NCBI RefSeq assembly: GCF_910594005.1
Contig: NC_057817.1
Coordinates: 33,147,001-33,211,000, forward strand
DNA length: 64,000 nucleotides
Source: Cervus elaphus
Lineage: Eukaryota > Chordata > Mammalia > Artiodactyla > Cervidae
Direction of reading: 5' to 3'
The translations under genes were made by a program, and so were the position numbers. The notes under the pieces are model-generated. The model saw only the letters and a list, made by a program, of their open reading frames with translations. It ran no database searches and was not told where the DNA came from. This document shows positions 1-12,439 of this stretch, one piece after another; position 1 is the stretch's first letter, and the number at the start of each line of letters is the position of its first letter.

Positions 1-2053
1 TTCCAGTCTCACCATTTTCCACTAATGGCTTCTAAACTACTTTATTCACATAGCTCAAAAAGCAATGATGACTATTGTGTCTTGAGGAGAGGGCAGGGTA
101 TAAGTGGGTTGTTGTTGTTTTTCTTTATTTTTTTGAGGGGGGCAGCTAAAGTCAGAGCTTCATTTCTAAGATTTATTTTCTTTTTCAAAAAGACACATAA
201 ACTCAGGAGGTAAATTCAAGTACCCTAGTTAGACTACCTCTAATGAGGAAATGGATAGGACTTGCTACATCGCTTTTTATTTTTGTTAAAAGTCAGCTCT
301 GACAGATGGCAATATGGTTTATTATCAACAAGTTTAGGAAGTAGAATATTTTGAATCCATGATGTATCTGGTTTCCCTCCCTTTCCAATACCATGAAAAG
401 CTTATTGCCTCCCGATACATCAAAATATCTATTTTAAACATTTTTGAGCATGCTATATTCTTCCAAGACATGGTCCCTTCATTTACTCATAGTCTATTGG
501 CAGAAATAAGTACACTAATAACTTAAGATCATAATCAAAAGCACAACTTTTAGGTGTGACCTGATTTGAAATTAACCAACTTCTAGGTTCTAAGTCAAAA
601 ATATTGCATCCTGAGTAGAATTTCTCCTAAACACTTTTCTCTATGTAGTAACAAAATACATGACAGGAGTCAACAGTGAAATTACCATACTTAAAGTCCA
701 AGTAATGAATATTGGCCTAAGAAATCCAACATTCAAATTAACAAAAAGGAAACTAGCATACATTTCAGAAGAAATATCTAGTAAACCAAGGAATACTCCA
801 CTTTCAGAGAGTAGGAACTTGTTCTTTATTTGAATATGGGCTAAATTTAATTGAGTTCAACCACAGTTACCCACAGATTTGATAATGCTAAACAAGTAGT
901 CGGTGACCAAAGTCCCCATTCAGAGTAGCTTTTAAGCATATTTGGAGGTGAGCAAGAATTTGAGATAGAAACTGACCCACTGTCCAATAGACAGAACTGC
1001 TGCAGCCCCTGCAAAAAGTGAGATCTACAAAGTTTGTGGCAATGGATGGAGGGGCTTTCTTAAGATACAATTGTATCACAATCATAGTTTCAAAATAAAT
1101 GTCACCACTGTAACTATATAAACTGTTGCCAAGTTACTCAAATGCTGGAAATTAGAGCTATGAAGGAAAGGGTTAGAGATATAGCTATGGGGCCAGCAAA
1201 CTTTGCTGTGGCCCTCAGTAGATTTTTGTATATGAGGGTCCTGTGACATTGGTGTGTTCTCCAGAAAAGCAATCTCTCCACTTCAATTTAGGAAAATTCT
1301 CTCATAAACAAGGCATTTTTCTCTAAGAACCAACCCCTGATCAAGTGTTTAGAATCCCATCCATATCTTTCTTAACCAGTTTTAAATAGTCACCATACAT
1401 AAAATATATTCACTGACAGCCTAGTAATTCTCTAAACAATACCACCAAATCCTCCAACAGAACAAAATCTCTAACAGAGCCTCCTCATTTCTACAGACAG
1501 AATGCAAGCCCCTTGGAATGCCAACAGCTGTGACCAAAATGAAAATTTCTTCTAAAATTAGTGAGCTTCTATTATAATATCTTTGGTCTATTGCAGGGGC
1601 CCTGGCTGCTCTTAAACACTTCCTCAGACAGTTAATATACTGACAGTTTTGCAAACTTTGTCCCTGGTAAAAGTCTCGTATGATTAATCCACTCAAAACA
1701 CTGCCCATATATATATAAACAACACTGTTGACAGTAACTGCTAAATAGCAAGATTTTGGAATACTGAAGTGTGACAAACAACCTCTTCTACTTTGTGAAC
1801 AAACAGCCTAGAAAAATTGGGGGTGGTGAAAATTAGGACTGTAAAAGTAAAAAACAAGTAATGACATCCCACCTCTCACAGAACATTATATACATATGGT
1901 GCACCAAAGTAAGATTTAAAGTAGGTCCAATAAGTGTGACCCATATGGAAAAATAATCTTTAAACCTGAAAAAAAGAAAAAAACCTACCTTAGAGCATGT
2001 ACAAAGCAACATCCTCACGAATATCTCTACAACTATATTTTACACTGTCAAGG
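1..2053. other. Unresolved AT-rich stretch, no gene
   Basis: No coding sequence is supported. The open frames are short, lack conserved motifs and lie on both strands. A short piece near 1190-1230 resembles the end of a hAT-type element, but too weakly to call. The rest looks single-copy or too diverged to place by eye. Confidence 0.5.
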
Positions 2054-2132
2054 ATGGCTCTCAACTAAGGAGATTTCACACACAACTCTAAGGGGATATT
2101 TAGCAATGTCTAGAAATAGTTTTTGTTGTCAC
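2054..2132 (+). mobile_element. MER20-like hAT-Charlie DNA transposon fragment
   Basis: The text holds diverged versions of the MER20 phrases around 'tctcaac' at the start, 'ggatatttagcaatgtc' in the middle and 'ttgttgtcac' at the end. The right half is missing, because a minus-strand SINE begins at 2134 and L1 sequence follows it. The family call is from memory of the consensus. Confidence 0.5.
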
Positions 2133-2133
2133 A

Positions 2134-2341
2134 GTGAAAGTAAAAGTGTTAGTCACTCAGTCGTGTGAAACTTTTCATTACCCCATGGACTGTGGCCCAC
2201 CAGGCTCCTCTGTCCATGGAATTCTCCAGCCAAGAATACTGGAGTGGGTAGCCATTCCATTCTCCAGGGCATCTTCCAGACCCAGGGATCAAACTTGGGT
2301 TTCCTGTATTACAGGCAGATTCTTTACTATCTGAGCCATCA
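2134..2341 (-). mobile_element. Bov-A2/Bov-tA SINE
   Basis: On the plus strand it opens with the inverted BovB-like tail (GAAAGTAAAAGTG then CACTCAGTCGTGT). It passes through the 'ccatggactgtggcccaccaggctcctc' type core and ends with the inverted tRNA-like head (ATTCTTTACTATCTGAGCCA). About 10-15% of positions differ from the usual consensus. No clean TSD was found. It sits between a MER20-like fragment and an old L1. Confidence 0.9.
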
Positions 2342-2344
2342 ATC

Positions 2345-4905
2345 TTGTGCCTAAAGGAACTAGAAAAAGAACAAATAAAATCTAAAGTTAGTAGAAAGAA
2401 ATCATAAAGATTAAAGCAGAAATAAACAAAAGATCAAAAGGACAATAGAAAAGATCAATGAAATTAAGAGCTGGTTTTTTGAAAAGATAAATAAGATTGA
2501 TAAAACTTTCATCAAGAAAATAATAAAGAGAGCTCAAATTAACAAAACTATAAGTGAAGGAGGAGAAGTTACAGTTGACACTACAGAGATACAAAGGATC
2601 ATAAGAGATTACTACAAATAATTATTATACAACAATAAAGGGGACAAATCTCAAGAAATGAATAAATCCCCAGAAACCTACAGTCCTTAAGACTGAATCA
2701 GGAAGAAATAGAATATATGAACAGACTGATTATCAGTTAATTAATTACTGAATGGGTAATTTTAAAACTCCCAACAAATAAAAGTCCAAAATGGCTTCAC
2801 AGATGAATTTCTACAAAACATTTAGAGAAAAAGAAAGAAATCAAAGGAATCCAAATCTGGAAGGGAGAAGTAAAGCTATCAGTGTTTGAGATGACATGAT
2901 GCTATGTATAGGAGACTCCAAAGATGCTACTAAAAATACTAGAATAAATAATTTCAGTAAAGCTGCAGAATAAAAAGTTAATATACAAAAAAAAAGTTGA
3001 TATACAGAAATCTGTTGCTTTCTATACACTAATAATCAGCTATTAGAAAGAGAAATTTAGAAAACTGTCATTTACAACTACATCAAAAGGAATAAAAATA
3101 TTTAGGAATAAGTTAACCAAAGAGGAAAATGACTTGTACTCTTAAAACTATAGGACATTGATAAAATAAACCAAAGATGAAACTCAAACAAATGGAAAGA
3201 TATATCATGCTCATGAATGGAAAGAATTAATATTGCTAAAATGGCCATACTACTCAGGGCAATCTATAGATTCAATGCAATTTCTATCAAAATACCAATG
3301 GGATTTTTTCACAGTAAAAGAAAAATAACTCTACAATTTGTATGATAACACAAAGTCAAAACAGTCTTGAGAAAGAACAAAGCTGAAGATAACATACGCC
3401 TTGATTTCAAACTGTACTCCAAAGTGACGATAATCAAAACAGTATGGTACTGGCCCAAGAAAAGATGCATAGATCCACAGAACAGAATAGAGAGCCCGGA
3501 AATGAACCCACATGTACACAATCTATGACAAAGGAGATGAGAATATGCAATGGGGAAAAACCAGCCTTTTTAAAAATGCTATTGGGAAAACTGGACAGCT
3601 ACATGAGAAAAAAATCAAACAGGACTACTCTCTGATACTTACATATGAAAATAAACTGAAAATGAATTAAAGACTTAAATGCGAAACCTAACACCATAAA
3701 TATTCTAGAAGAAAACATAGGTGGTAAGCTCTTTGACACTGGTCTTAGCAATATTTTTTAATATGTCTCTTGAGACATGGGAAACAAAAACAAAAATAAA
3801 CAAATGGGATTAGAGCATACTAAAAAGGTTTTGCACAGCAAAGGAAACTATCAACAAAACAGAAAGACAGCCTAGTGAATGAAATATTTGCAAATGATAT
3901 ATCCAATAAATAATTCATATCCAACATATATGCAAAGAACTCACAACTTGACATCAAAAAAACAAAAAAACTGAAAAATGGGCAGAGGACCTGAATAGAC
4001 TATTTTTCCCAAAGAAATCATACAGATACATGGGTCACAGGCACATGTAAAGATGTTCAACATCACTAGCCATCAGGGAAATGCAAATTAAAACTATAAT
4101 GAGATACAACCTTACACCTGTCAGAATGGTTATTATCAAAAAGACAACAATAACAAGTGTTGGCAAGGAGGTGAAGAAAAAGGAACTCTAATGCACTGTT
4201 GATGGCATTATAAATTGGAGTGGCCATTATGGAGATTTCTCAAAAAGTTTAAAGTAGACGTGACATATGATCCAGCAATTTCATTTCTGGATACTTACTT
4301 GAAGAAAACACAAACGCTGAGTTGAAAAGATATATGCACATCAATGTTCATTGCAGCATTATTTACAACAGCCAAGATAGGAAACAATCTAAATGTTCAC
4401 TGATAGATGAATGGATAAAGAAGATTTGGAAGGAAATATTACTCAGATTTAAAAGGAATGAAATCTTGCCATTTGGGACAACACAGATGAATCTAAAATA
4501 TATTATGCTTAGTGAAATAGGTCACACAGAAAAAAAAACAAATACCATATGATCTCACTTATATGAGGAACCTAGAAATCAAAACAAACAAAGAAAACAA
4601 AACAAAATGAAACAGACTCATAGAAACAGAGAACAAACAGGTAGTTGCTAAAGTGGAAAGGGATGGAGTGGACATAATATGTGAAGGGAATTAAGAGATA
4701 CAAACCACCAGTTAGAAAATAGATAGGCCATGGGGAGGTAATATACAGCATAAGGTATATGGTCAATAATATTTTAATAACTTTGTATGGTTACTAGGTT
4801 TCTCTTGGTGATCATCTCATGATGTATGCAATTGTCAAATCACTATGTAGTAGATCTGAAATTAACATATTGTATACCAACTATATTTCAATCAAAAATA
4901 TTTTC
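2345..4905 (+). mobile_element. Old L1 LINE, 5'-truncated, ORF2 plus 3' end
   Basis: The text starts inside ORF2 at the phrase encoding 'KELEKEQ/NKIDKT'-like residues. It runs through the reverse transcriptase C-terminal half and the region around 'acaaatgggattagagcatac' (3787-3830). It ends in the typical old-L1 3' tail 'tataccaactatatttcaatc' region at about 4875-4905. Stops and indels are frequent in all frames, so no ORF survives. The 5' side is cut and abuts the SINE at 2341. Divergence suggests an L1M-class subfamily; I did not resolve which. Confidence 0.85.
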
Positions 4906-6384
4906 CTAGCTCTGAACAAGGCAGGGACAAAATTTAGGACACCCCTAAAAAAAACTTCAAAATATAGCATGTGAAGAGCAAATAGATTTTAAATATGAAG
5001 TTGTCTGCCAAGGGCTGATGAATGTCAATTTCCATAATGGAATGGAATGGTAAATGAAAACGAATAGAAGACGGCCAAAGAGCAATAGGATATGGCCAAA
5101 GAGAATGTTTAAAATGTAGGACATATGGGTCTACTCACCCATTATATTTGAAATCCTCAGAATGTATTAAAACTAGTTATCTAACAGAAATACAATGAAA
5201 TTAATGTCTCTTTTCCTTCCACCCAAAATTTAAAATAACTTTTGAATAGCCAATATAAAAGGTCCATCAAGTGCCAGATCAATCAGTCAGCAACATTTAT
5301 TTAGCTGACACTGTACAAAGAACTTTATATTATGCAATGAAAAAGGATTAGAAACAGCTCCTTTGAGTTGCTTACAATCTGTTTGGGAATAAATAAATGG
5401 TAACATATGAAAACAATTTTAGGACATTTACTTTACAAAGCAACATTTTACTGAATGACTCTATAAACACTACTTTATACTCTGGGGCATTTTAGAATAA
5501 TACAGTTTCCCTTTGTTGGTGTAGGAATAGCTGAATATCATAGAAACCTACTAAAATTTACTGCCCCCAAATCAGCCAGCTAAACCAATTACAAACAATT
5601 GAATGCAGACTTATTTGGAGCACATAAGGGTAGTTAGTTAAATAGCTTACTCTTCTAAAATAATTCCTCATGTGTTATCTTTTCAGAAAAGGGAAATTTC
5701 ATGGCTGGATTTCATAAAAATATCTGTACCACCACAAAAATGTCACAAAATAGAAAATCAACATTCTTTCTTTCCTCTAGTCTCAGATTATAAACAGATT
5801 CATATATGCATCGGGCAGTGGCACCTTTGAGAGGCAGTGGGTGGAAACAAACACCCTCATGAGGGTTGGGGGACCCAAACCACAAGCTAAAGTCTGTGTC
5901 TCCTTTTGTGCTGAGTCTAATGCCAAATATATCCTGGAAATGGAAAAACACTGTCATTTGTACATATTTATCCAGTATTTTTGAAGGCAAGAAAAGAGTC
6001 TGAGGGTAGTTCTTAGAACTTTTGACTGAGTTCAGAAATAGTTATGAATGTAGACAAAACAGAAATATGCATTTATTCATTGTGTGGAAAAATTATCTCA
6101 AGCATCTGACTGGGCAAAGATAGCTAGAAATATTAGATACATGCCAAATGTACCTGAAATAAGTTCTACTTAAACTTCATATGCTATTTTCTAAAGGAAT
6201 AAAATTGTTAGTTGCCAATAATGGAAATAAGAATTCTGTAAATGGTCAGAATTTCACCCCTCTCTTTAAGGTTTGAGTCTTCTTTACAACTCAATGACAA
6301 TTAAAAAAAAAAAAAAAAAGCCTATTTTCAAAATTGGTTGTAAGCTGCCATTTCTACTTAATGTCACACAGGCATCTTAAATCC
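4906..6384. other. No gene seen; possible ancient repeat remnants
   Basis: This stretch is AT-rich with no coding signal. A piece at about 5280-5400 (text about a 'gcttacaatctgtttgggaataaataaatgg' type phrase) resembles an ancient L2/MIR-age repeat, at low confidence. A run of 19 A residues lies at about 6301-6319. Confidence 0.4.
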
Positions 6385-6573
6385 AAGTGTGTGTTAGTAG
6401 CTCAGTCATGTCCTACTGTTTGCAACCCCACGGACTATAGCCTGCCAGGCTCCTCTGTCCGTGAAATTCTCCAGGCAAGAATACAGGAGTGGGTAGCCAC
6501 TCCCTTCTCAGGGATTGAACCCAAGTCTCCTGCATTGCAGGCAGATTCTTTACCATTTGAGCCAGCAGAGAAG
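6385..6573 (-). mobile_element. Bov-A2/Bov-tA SINE
   Basis: It carries the inverted tail (AGCTCAGTCATGTC), the core (CCAGGCTCCTCTGTCC, AGGCAAGAATAC, GGAGTGGGTAGCC) and the inverted tRNA-like head (CAGGCAGATTCTTTACCATT). A short internal deletion follows CCTTCTCAGGGATTG. The apparent 149-residue open frame across it starts upstream and is not a gene. Confidence 0.9.
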
Positions 6574-6639
6574 CAGCCAAGCCCAAAGTATGCACAACTG
6601 AACTGTTTCTTTGCTGTATCTGTTCTTCTACTCCCAAGA

Positions 6640-6900
6640 AATCACAATAATCCTCTCCTTATCCAGTTAAAAACGCTGGGACTGTCCTTGACTCTTCTCT
6701 ACTCAACATTGCATCTACTTCATGAAAAACTGATTCTAGCTCCTTACACTCACAGATCTACCCCACTTCTTCATATTTTCTAATATTACTTTAGTCCCCA
6801 ATGGTGCCTTTTGTCCTTTTGGGCTACCTTTAGCCCTCTTTCACCACGTCATCAGAGTGACCTTTCTAAAATGCAAATACATATGTATGACTTTCAAGTT
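6640..6900 (+). mobile_element. L2 LINE fragment
   Basis: The text resembles the L2 ORF/3' region: 'ctgggactgtccttgactcttctct' near 6675 and 'cagagtgacctttctaaaatgcaaat' near 6853. Both phrases are typical of L2. It is diverged and has no open frame of its own. Confidence 0.5.
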
Positions 6901-7634
6901 TGAAAAACTAAAATAAGGATTATTTCTGCTGCCACTATGGCAATTCCTGTTTCGGGAAATGAGAATATAAATGTCAAGGATATACAATAGCAACGGAACC
7001 ACTTACTATACCTGTTAACCACAGTTATTTAACTCCACTAACAACCATATGTAACCCTGACGAAGTATTCATAAATCGAATCACCACTGTCATGATAGAG
7101 TTCCTCCATATTTTTACACTCCATTTTTTCTCACTTTTATTTCCATTCTTATTTCAAGAATTTTTAAAGTTTTCCAATTACATTCCCTACATAGTTTTTA
7201 AATGTAAGCAGGTTGCAGCATCTTGAGCATGTCTTGGAAAAAGAAAGTTGAATTTCCTTTGGGACGTGAGTAGGTACAATACTTCTGGTTTCTACTTCCT
7301 GCTGAATTGTAAGTCTGCTGATGTCCTGGAAAGCTGGACTGTAGATTTTTGAAATGCAAATGGATATGATTAGCAATGTGTTTTATGTTACAATAATTGG
7401 AAAAAAAATCTAGATTTTGTGAAATACACAACCACATGGGAGGTTTGAAAAGAAGGAATTAAAGTATCATTATCCATATACTATTCACAAATGACACTTG
7501 ATTTAGAAAACACTAATATTATCACCTGAAAACTATTAGTGTCAGCACCATAACTTTCTTGGAAATTCACAAAAATCATGTATTAATATAAAGTATGGAA
7601 AAAATCCTAACTTAAAAGCAATAAGTGCCTTGAC
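6901..7634. other. No gene or repeat recognised
   Basis: AT-rich sequence. Two overlapping minus-strand frames of 70-79 codons have no recognisable motif and compete with each other, so I treat them as chance. Confidence 0.4.
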
Positions 7635-7843
7635 GGCTTCTCTGGTGGCTCAAATGATAAAGAATCCACCTGCAAAGCAGGAGACCTGGGCTCAATCCCT
7701 GGGTTGGGAAGATCCCCTGGAGAAGGGAATGCAACCTACTCCAGTATTCTGGCTGGAAATTTCCATGGACAGAGGAGTGTGGCAGGCTACGGTCTATGGG
7801 GTCTCAAAGAATTGGACATGATTGAGCAACTTTCACTTTCCTT
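7635..7843 (+). mobile_element. Bov-tA SINE
   Basis: The tRNA-like head is in sense orientation (GGCTTCTCTGGTGGCTCA, then AAAGAATCCACCTGCAAAGC). It is followed by the Bov core (AAGATCCCCTGGAGAAGG, CCATGGACAGAGGAG) and the tail GGACATGATTGAGCAAC with TTTCACTTTCC. Full length at about 205 bases. Confidence 0.92.
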
Positions 7844-7859
7844 TTTCAAGAGCAACAAA

Positions 7860-8100
7860 AACTAAAATATCTAAAAATCACCTTTTTAAAACATATGGGA
7901 ATTAAATGAGAGCTATATCACAGTTCAAGATAATATTAATTTATAAAGTTAAAAGTTTAATGCAATTATAATCAAATCAAGATTCAGATAGAATTTTCTT
8001 AGTAACTTGATGAAATGCTTCAAAATTAATGAGATAAATTGAATACATTTGGAACAACTCAAAAAATTTCTTACTCTCCTCAGTTTATTTTTCAAAAAAT
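7860..8100 (+). mobile_element. Possible diverged L1 ORF2 fragment
   Basis: The phrase 'aatgcaattataatcaaatcaagattcagatagaatt' near 7960 matches the pattern of the L1 ORF2 segment that in other copies reads 'aatgcaatcccaatcaaaatcccaa'. Alignment beyond that is poor. Confidence 0.35.
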
Positions 8101-8458
8101 CCTAGGCTGGGTTTTAAGTCCCTTGCCTCATGGACCTTCCTGGAATCTTCACACTTTTAACAGCTCATCATTTCTGTACCTCTCTCCCACTGAGGAGGTT
8201 GAAGTCAAGGACAGGATCATTCATAATTTTTACCACCCAGCATGAACAACCACACCCACAGAGTGATGATTAACAGACCCATGTCACCCTGCAAGCTGGG
8301 CAGCAGTGCCAAGCTATAGAATTCTCTTTGTCCTGCCCTCATTTCCATTTTGGTCAATGATCAAATAAATTTGTACATGATACACTGGGTATTTTGTGAA
8401 TGGAAACTCTGCAAAGAATAAATGAATTGGTAGAAGCACAAATGCTTGTTTCTAGAAA
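8101..8458. other. Unresolved single-copy-like sequence
   Basis: A 68-codon frame lies at about 8039-8245 with no recognised motif. Nothing else was identified. Confidence 0.35.
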
Positions 8459-8470
8459 CACAGATGAACA

Positions 8471-8665
8471 CATGCTTAGTCATTCAGTCATGTCTGAGTC
8501 TTTCCAATCCCATGGACTATAGCCACCAGGCTCCTCTGTCCATGTGGATTCTCCAGGCAAGAATACTGGAGTGGGTTGCCACTCCCTCCTTCAGGGCATC
8601 TTCTCAACCCAGGGGTCGAACCCAGGTCTCCTGCATTGCAGGCGTATTCTTTACCATCTGAGCCT
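8471..8665 (-). mobile_element. Bov-A2/Bov-tA SINE with TSD
   Basis: Inverted tail, core and head are all present (TCAGTCATGTCTGAGTC, CAGGCTCCTCTGTCCATG, CTGCATTGCAGGCG, TTTACCATCTGAGCC). It is flanked by a near-perfect direct repeat: CACAGATGAACA at 8459-8470 and CACAGATGCACA at 8666-8677, one mismatch. That marks an ordinary target-primed insertion. Confidence 0.92.
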
Positions 8666-8677
8666 CACAGATGCACA

Positions 8678-9394
8678 GTCCTCCACCAATAAAGATTAGA
8701 GAACACAGGTAGGAAGAGATTTTTGAGAACATACTTGGAAGCTACACAGTGAAGTGGTCTCCAAACTCTCAGACAAGGTGACTTTATGTAGTCTAAATGA
8801 TTGTAGATTCATTTTGAAAAGCAATGGAAGATACTGTGTTTCCAACTATAGAAACGATCTTCAGGTTTCCATGGGTTATATTTTGTTTGGATTAAAATCA
8901 CCTAATGTTTGGCTTTCATTTCAGATTTCTATAAAATCAGTTTGACTATGTCATCTTTTTAAAGCAAAAATATAACTTTGTATCACTACACAGTAGACTC
9001 CCTGAGTCTTGGGAAAATTAAACTTTGCCCTGAAACTTCATAGCATGTCAGGACTGGACTAGATTCAAAGCCAGACAAGAACTTGGCCTTCAGACTTTCC
9101 CATAACTGTGCGAATAGCAAAGTTGTGGCTAAATGTAGACAAATAGTCAAGGCACTTTTTCTGTTAGTACACGTCACTGTTTTCTGGAAGGTTCTCAAAT
9201 GTCAAGATATGCCATCCAGGAGTTACTCTATCAAATAAATTTTCCTTGAAGATCCTATCAGAACATCAAGATGTGGCAGTGTAAGACATCAGTTAAAAAC
9301 AGAATATGAAAGGCTTTCCAAATAAAGAAATTAGACAATCTGTATCTTAAAACATTTCTTCTTTTCTTTGTCTTTCTCTCTTTCTCATCCATTT
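8678..9394. other. No gene or repeat recognised
   Basis: Mixed-composition sequence. Short frames on both strands show no motif and look random. Confidence 0.4.
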
Positions 9395-9406
9395 ATAAAT
9401 ATGCAT

Positions 9407-9630
9407 TGTGTGCATGCTCAGTCACTCAGTGGTGTCCAACTCTTTGCAACCCCATGGACTTCGTAGCCCGCCAGGCTCCTCTGTCCACAAAATTTTCCAG
9501 GAAACAATACTGGATGTGTTGTCATTTCCTACTCCAGGGGACCTTCCCAACCAATGGACTGAACATTCATCTCTTGTATCGCCCACACTGGTTGGGGGAT
9601 TTTTTTTTACCCTGCACCATCTGGAAGCTC
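9407..9630 (-). mobile_element. Bov-A2/Bov-tA SINE, diverged, with TSD
   Basis: The inverted tail begins at GTGTGCATGCTCAGTCACTC and the core is recognisable (CAACCCCATGG, CCAGGCTCCTCTGTCC). The head end is damaged: a T-run at about 9600-9608, then CCATCTGGAAGCTC, a shortened form of the usual CCATCTGAGCC...GGGAAGC. It is flanked by ATAAATATGCAT (9395-9406) and ATAAATGTGCAT (9631-9642), a TSD with one mismatch. It is older than the dimer just downstream. Confidence 0.88.
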
Positions 9631-9692
9631 ATAAATGTGCATATCTTGGCACTAATAATGCAGCAAAATACAATGGAGGTATATAGATTAAA

Positions 9693-10034
9693 GGACTTTC
9701 CTGGTAGCTCAGCTGGTAAAGAATCTGCCTGTAATTCAGGAGACCCTGGTTTGATTCCTGGGTCTGGAAGATCCCCTGGAGAAGGGATAGGCTACCCACT
9801 CCAGTATTCTTGGGCTTCCCTGGTGGCTCAGACGGTAAAGAATTCACTTGCAATGAGTTCGATCCCTAGGTTGGGAAGATCCCCTGAATGAGGGCATGGC
9901 AACCCACTCCAATATTCCAGTATTCTTGCCTTGAGAATCCCCACGGACAGAGGAGCCTGACGGGCTACAGCCAATGGGGTCGCAAAGAGTTGGACACAAC
10001 TGAGCGACTAAGCACGCATACACATAGACACACG
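9693..10034 (+). mobile_element. Bov-tA SINE dimer inserted as one unit
   Basis: Two sense tRNA-like heads lie in tandem. The first unit, about 9694-9809, stops inside its core after CCACTCCAGTATTCTT. A second complete head, GGGCTTCCCTGGTGGCTC, follows directly at 9810 and runs to a normal Bov tail (GTTGGACACAACTGAGCG) at about 10010. The whole block is flanked by one direct repeat, TAGATTAAA at 9684-9692 and 10035-10043. The dimer therefore moved as a single transcript rather than as two independent insertions. Confidence 0.88.
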
Positions 10035-10043
10035 TAGATTAAA

Positions 10044-11221
10044 ACTCTAACATAAAAAAATAGATCATCTTCATTTTAGACATAGATGAAATTTGCCCTT
10101 TTAGAAGAAAAGTTCAAGCAATGGGTCATTGATATTTTTTCACTATAGCCCAGGGCCATTATTCATAAGTGATGATAAACCATAAGAATGTGGGCATCTT
10201 CAAACATGTAGGTACCAGTCTGCAAGCCTCACACAACAATGTTACTTCCTATAAAGATTTCTACACACAAACAAATTCCCCTGCATGCCATGAGGATTGC
10301 TACAGAGAGAGACAACCTATAATTACACTTTCAATAAATGCAAACGCACAAAATAGTTTCAAAACCGTCACCATGGATTTCAGGAATATCTTTTGGTTTA
10401 CCAAATACATAGTTGACTAGTTTGAACTTGGCTTTAAAAATCAAAATAAATGCTAAATCCCTGATATGTTTGTAGAAGAAAATGCCAACAGCATCATGGG
10501 GTGCTGATAATGAACACTATGAAAGAAAGTGGAGCCCTAGAGACTAAAATTTTCCATCCCTACTTCCACCCGTAATAAATCATTTTGTCTTCAGACTGTA
10601 AGGATAACCCAAGTATCAACTGGAATCAACTCTCTCCCTGATTCAAATATCCATCCCATGGCTTGTGGGAAACCAAAGGCCACTTCAAAAGTTCTAGACA
10701 TTTGGGGAAATGGGGGATGGGGAAGGGCTTCCTGGGCTCTGAATGCCTGTTTCAACTTAATGTGTCTGCTTATGGCTCTTCCTAGTCACGCTGGCCCTGT
10801 TCTCCCAAACTTTGTCCTGGCACCTCAAATGTGACAATCAGCAAAGCACTGTCTGGGCCCCCATCTGGGACCAGGGGAACAAACCTGGAGGCCATCAATT
10901 AGGAATTTAATTCATCAGCCTAAAAAATTAGAATGAAGTCTTTCCCATTATTTTCCATCCAAAAACAAAAGGAGGTCCATAATGCATGAATTTTTATAAC
11001 AGGTGTCACTAAAATTTGAGGAGTTGAAATAATCTACAATTTCAGAAACAGGAACAACTTCATTCAATAATAAGCATTCTTGTTCTTAAGAATCTGCAGG
11101 TACCTTGACACTCCATCTTTCACTCACTGCTTTTACCCTTGGAGGTTTCCCAGCACTACATCCTCTCCCCAGATGCTCTCCTCTCTCTCCTGCCATTTCT
11201 CGTCCCCTACCCTTCCTTTCT
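10044..11221. other. No gene recognised
   Basis: Unique-looking sequence. An 83-codon frame at 10169-10420 has no recognisable domain. Nothing else could be assigned. Confidence 0.4.
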
Positions 11222-12439
11222 TTTTGCCTTTTCATACTGTTCATGGGGTTCTCAAGGCAAGAATACTGAAGTGGCTTGCCATTCCCTTCTCCAGGTGACC
11301 ACATTTTGTCAGAACTCTCCACCATGATCCGTCTTTCTTGGGTGGCCTTACATGGCATGGCTCATAGTTTCACTGAGTTAGACAAGGCTGTGGTCCATGT
11401 GATCAGTTTGGGTAGTTTTCTATGATTGCGATTTTCATTCTGTCTACTCTCTGATGAATAAGGATAAGAGGCTTCTGGTAGCCTCCTGATGAGAGAGACT
11501 TGACTGTGGAGGAAACTGGGTCTTGTTCTGATGGGCGGGGCCATGCTCAGTAAATCTTTAATCCAATTTTCTGTTGATGGGCAGGGCTGTGTTCCCTCTC
11601 TGTTGTTTGACCTGAGGCCAAACTGTTGGCCTGCACTGGAGACTCCTGGACACTCCCAGGCAAATCTGGGTCAGTCTCTTGTAGGGACACTGCCCTTTTT
11701 CCTGACTCCTGGTGCACACAAGGTTTTGTTTGTGCCCACCAACAGTCTGTTTCCCCGTTCTGTGGAAGTTCTGTAAGTAAAATCCATTGGCCCCCAAAGT
11801 CAAATTCACAGGGGGTTCTCAGTCCCTTTGCCAGATCTCCAGGTTGGGAAATCTGTTGTGGGTCCTAGAACTTTCTTAACAGTGTGAGAATATCTTTGGT
11901 ATCATGGTTCTGCAGTTTGTGGGTCATCTGCTCAGTGGCTCTATGGTGGGGCTAATGGCAACTTCCTCCAAGAGGGCTTTATGCACATGCTGCATGACCC
12001 AGGTCTGCTGCAGCCAGAGCCCCTGTCCCATGGCAGGTCCTTGCTGACCTGTGCCTCTGGAGGAGACACTCAGACACTAAAAGGCAGGTCTGGCTCAGTC
12101 TCTGTACTGTCTTTGGGTCCTGGTGTGCCCAAGGTTTTGTTTGAGCCCTCCGAGCATCTCTGGCGGGTATGGGGTTTGATTCTAAACATGATTTCCCACC
12201 TCCTACCATCTTGTTTATCTTCTCCTTTGCCCTGGGACATGGGGTATCTTTTTTTGGTAGGATCCAACATTCTCCTGTCAATGATTGTTCGGCAGAGAGT
12301 TGAAAAGGCAAAAAAGATATGACACTGAAAGATGAACTCTCCAGGTCGGTAGATGCCCAATATGCTCCTGGAGAAGAGTGGAGAAATAACTCCAGAAAAA
12401 CTAGAGATGGAGCCAAAGCAAAAGCAATGCCCACTTGTG

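Noticed and set aside
6334..6783. A 149-codon plus-strand frame
   Set aside because: It runs through the antisense of a Bov SINE and then L2 sequence, with no independent coding signal.
9406..9891. A 161-codon frame
   Set aside because: It reads through one minus-strand SINE and into a SINE dimer.
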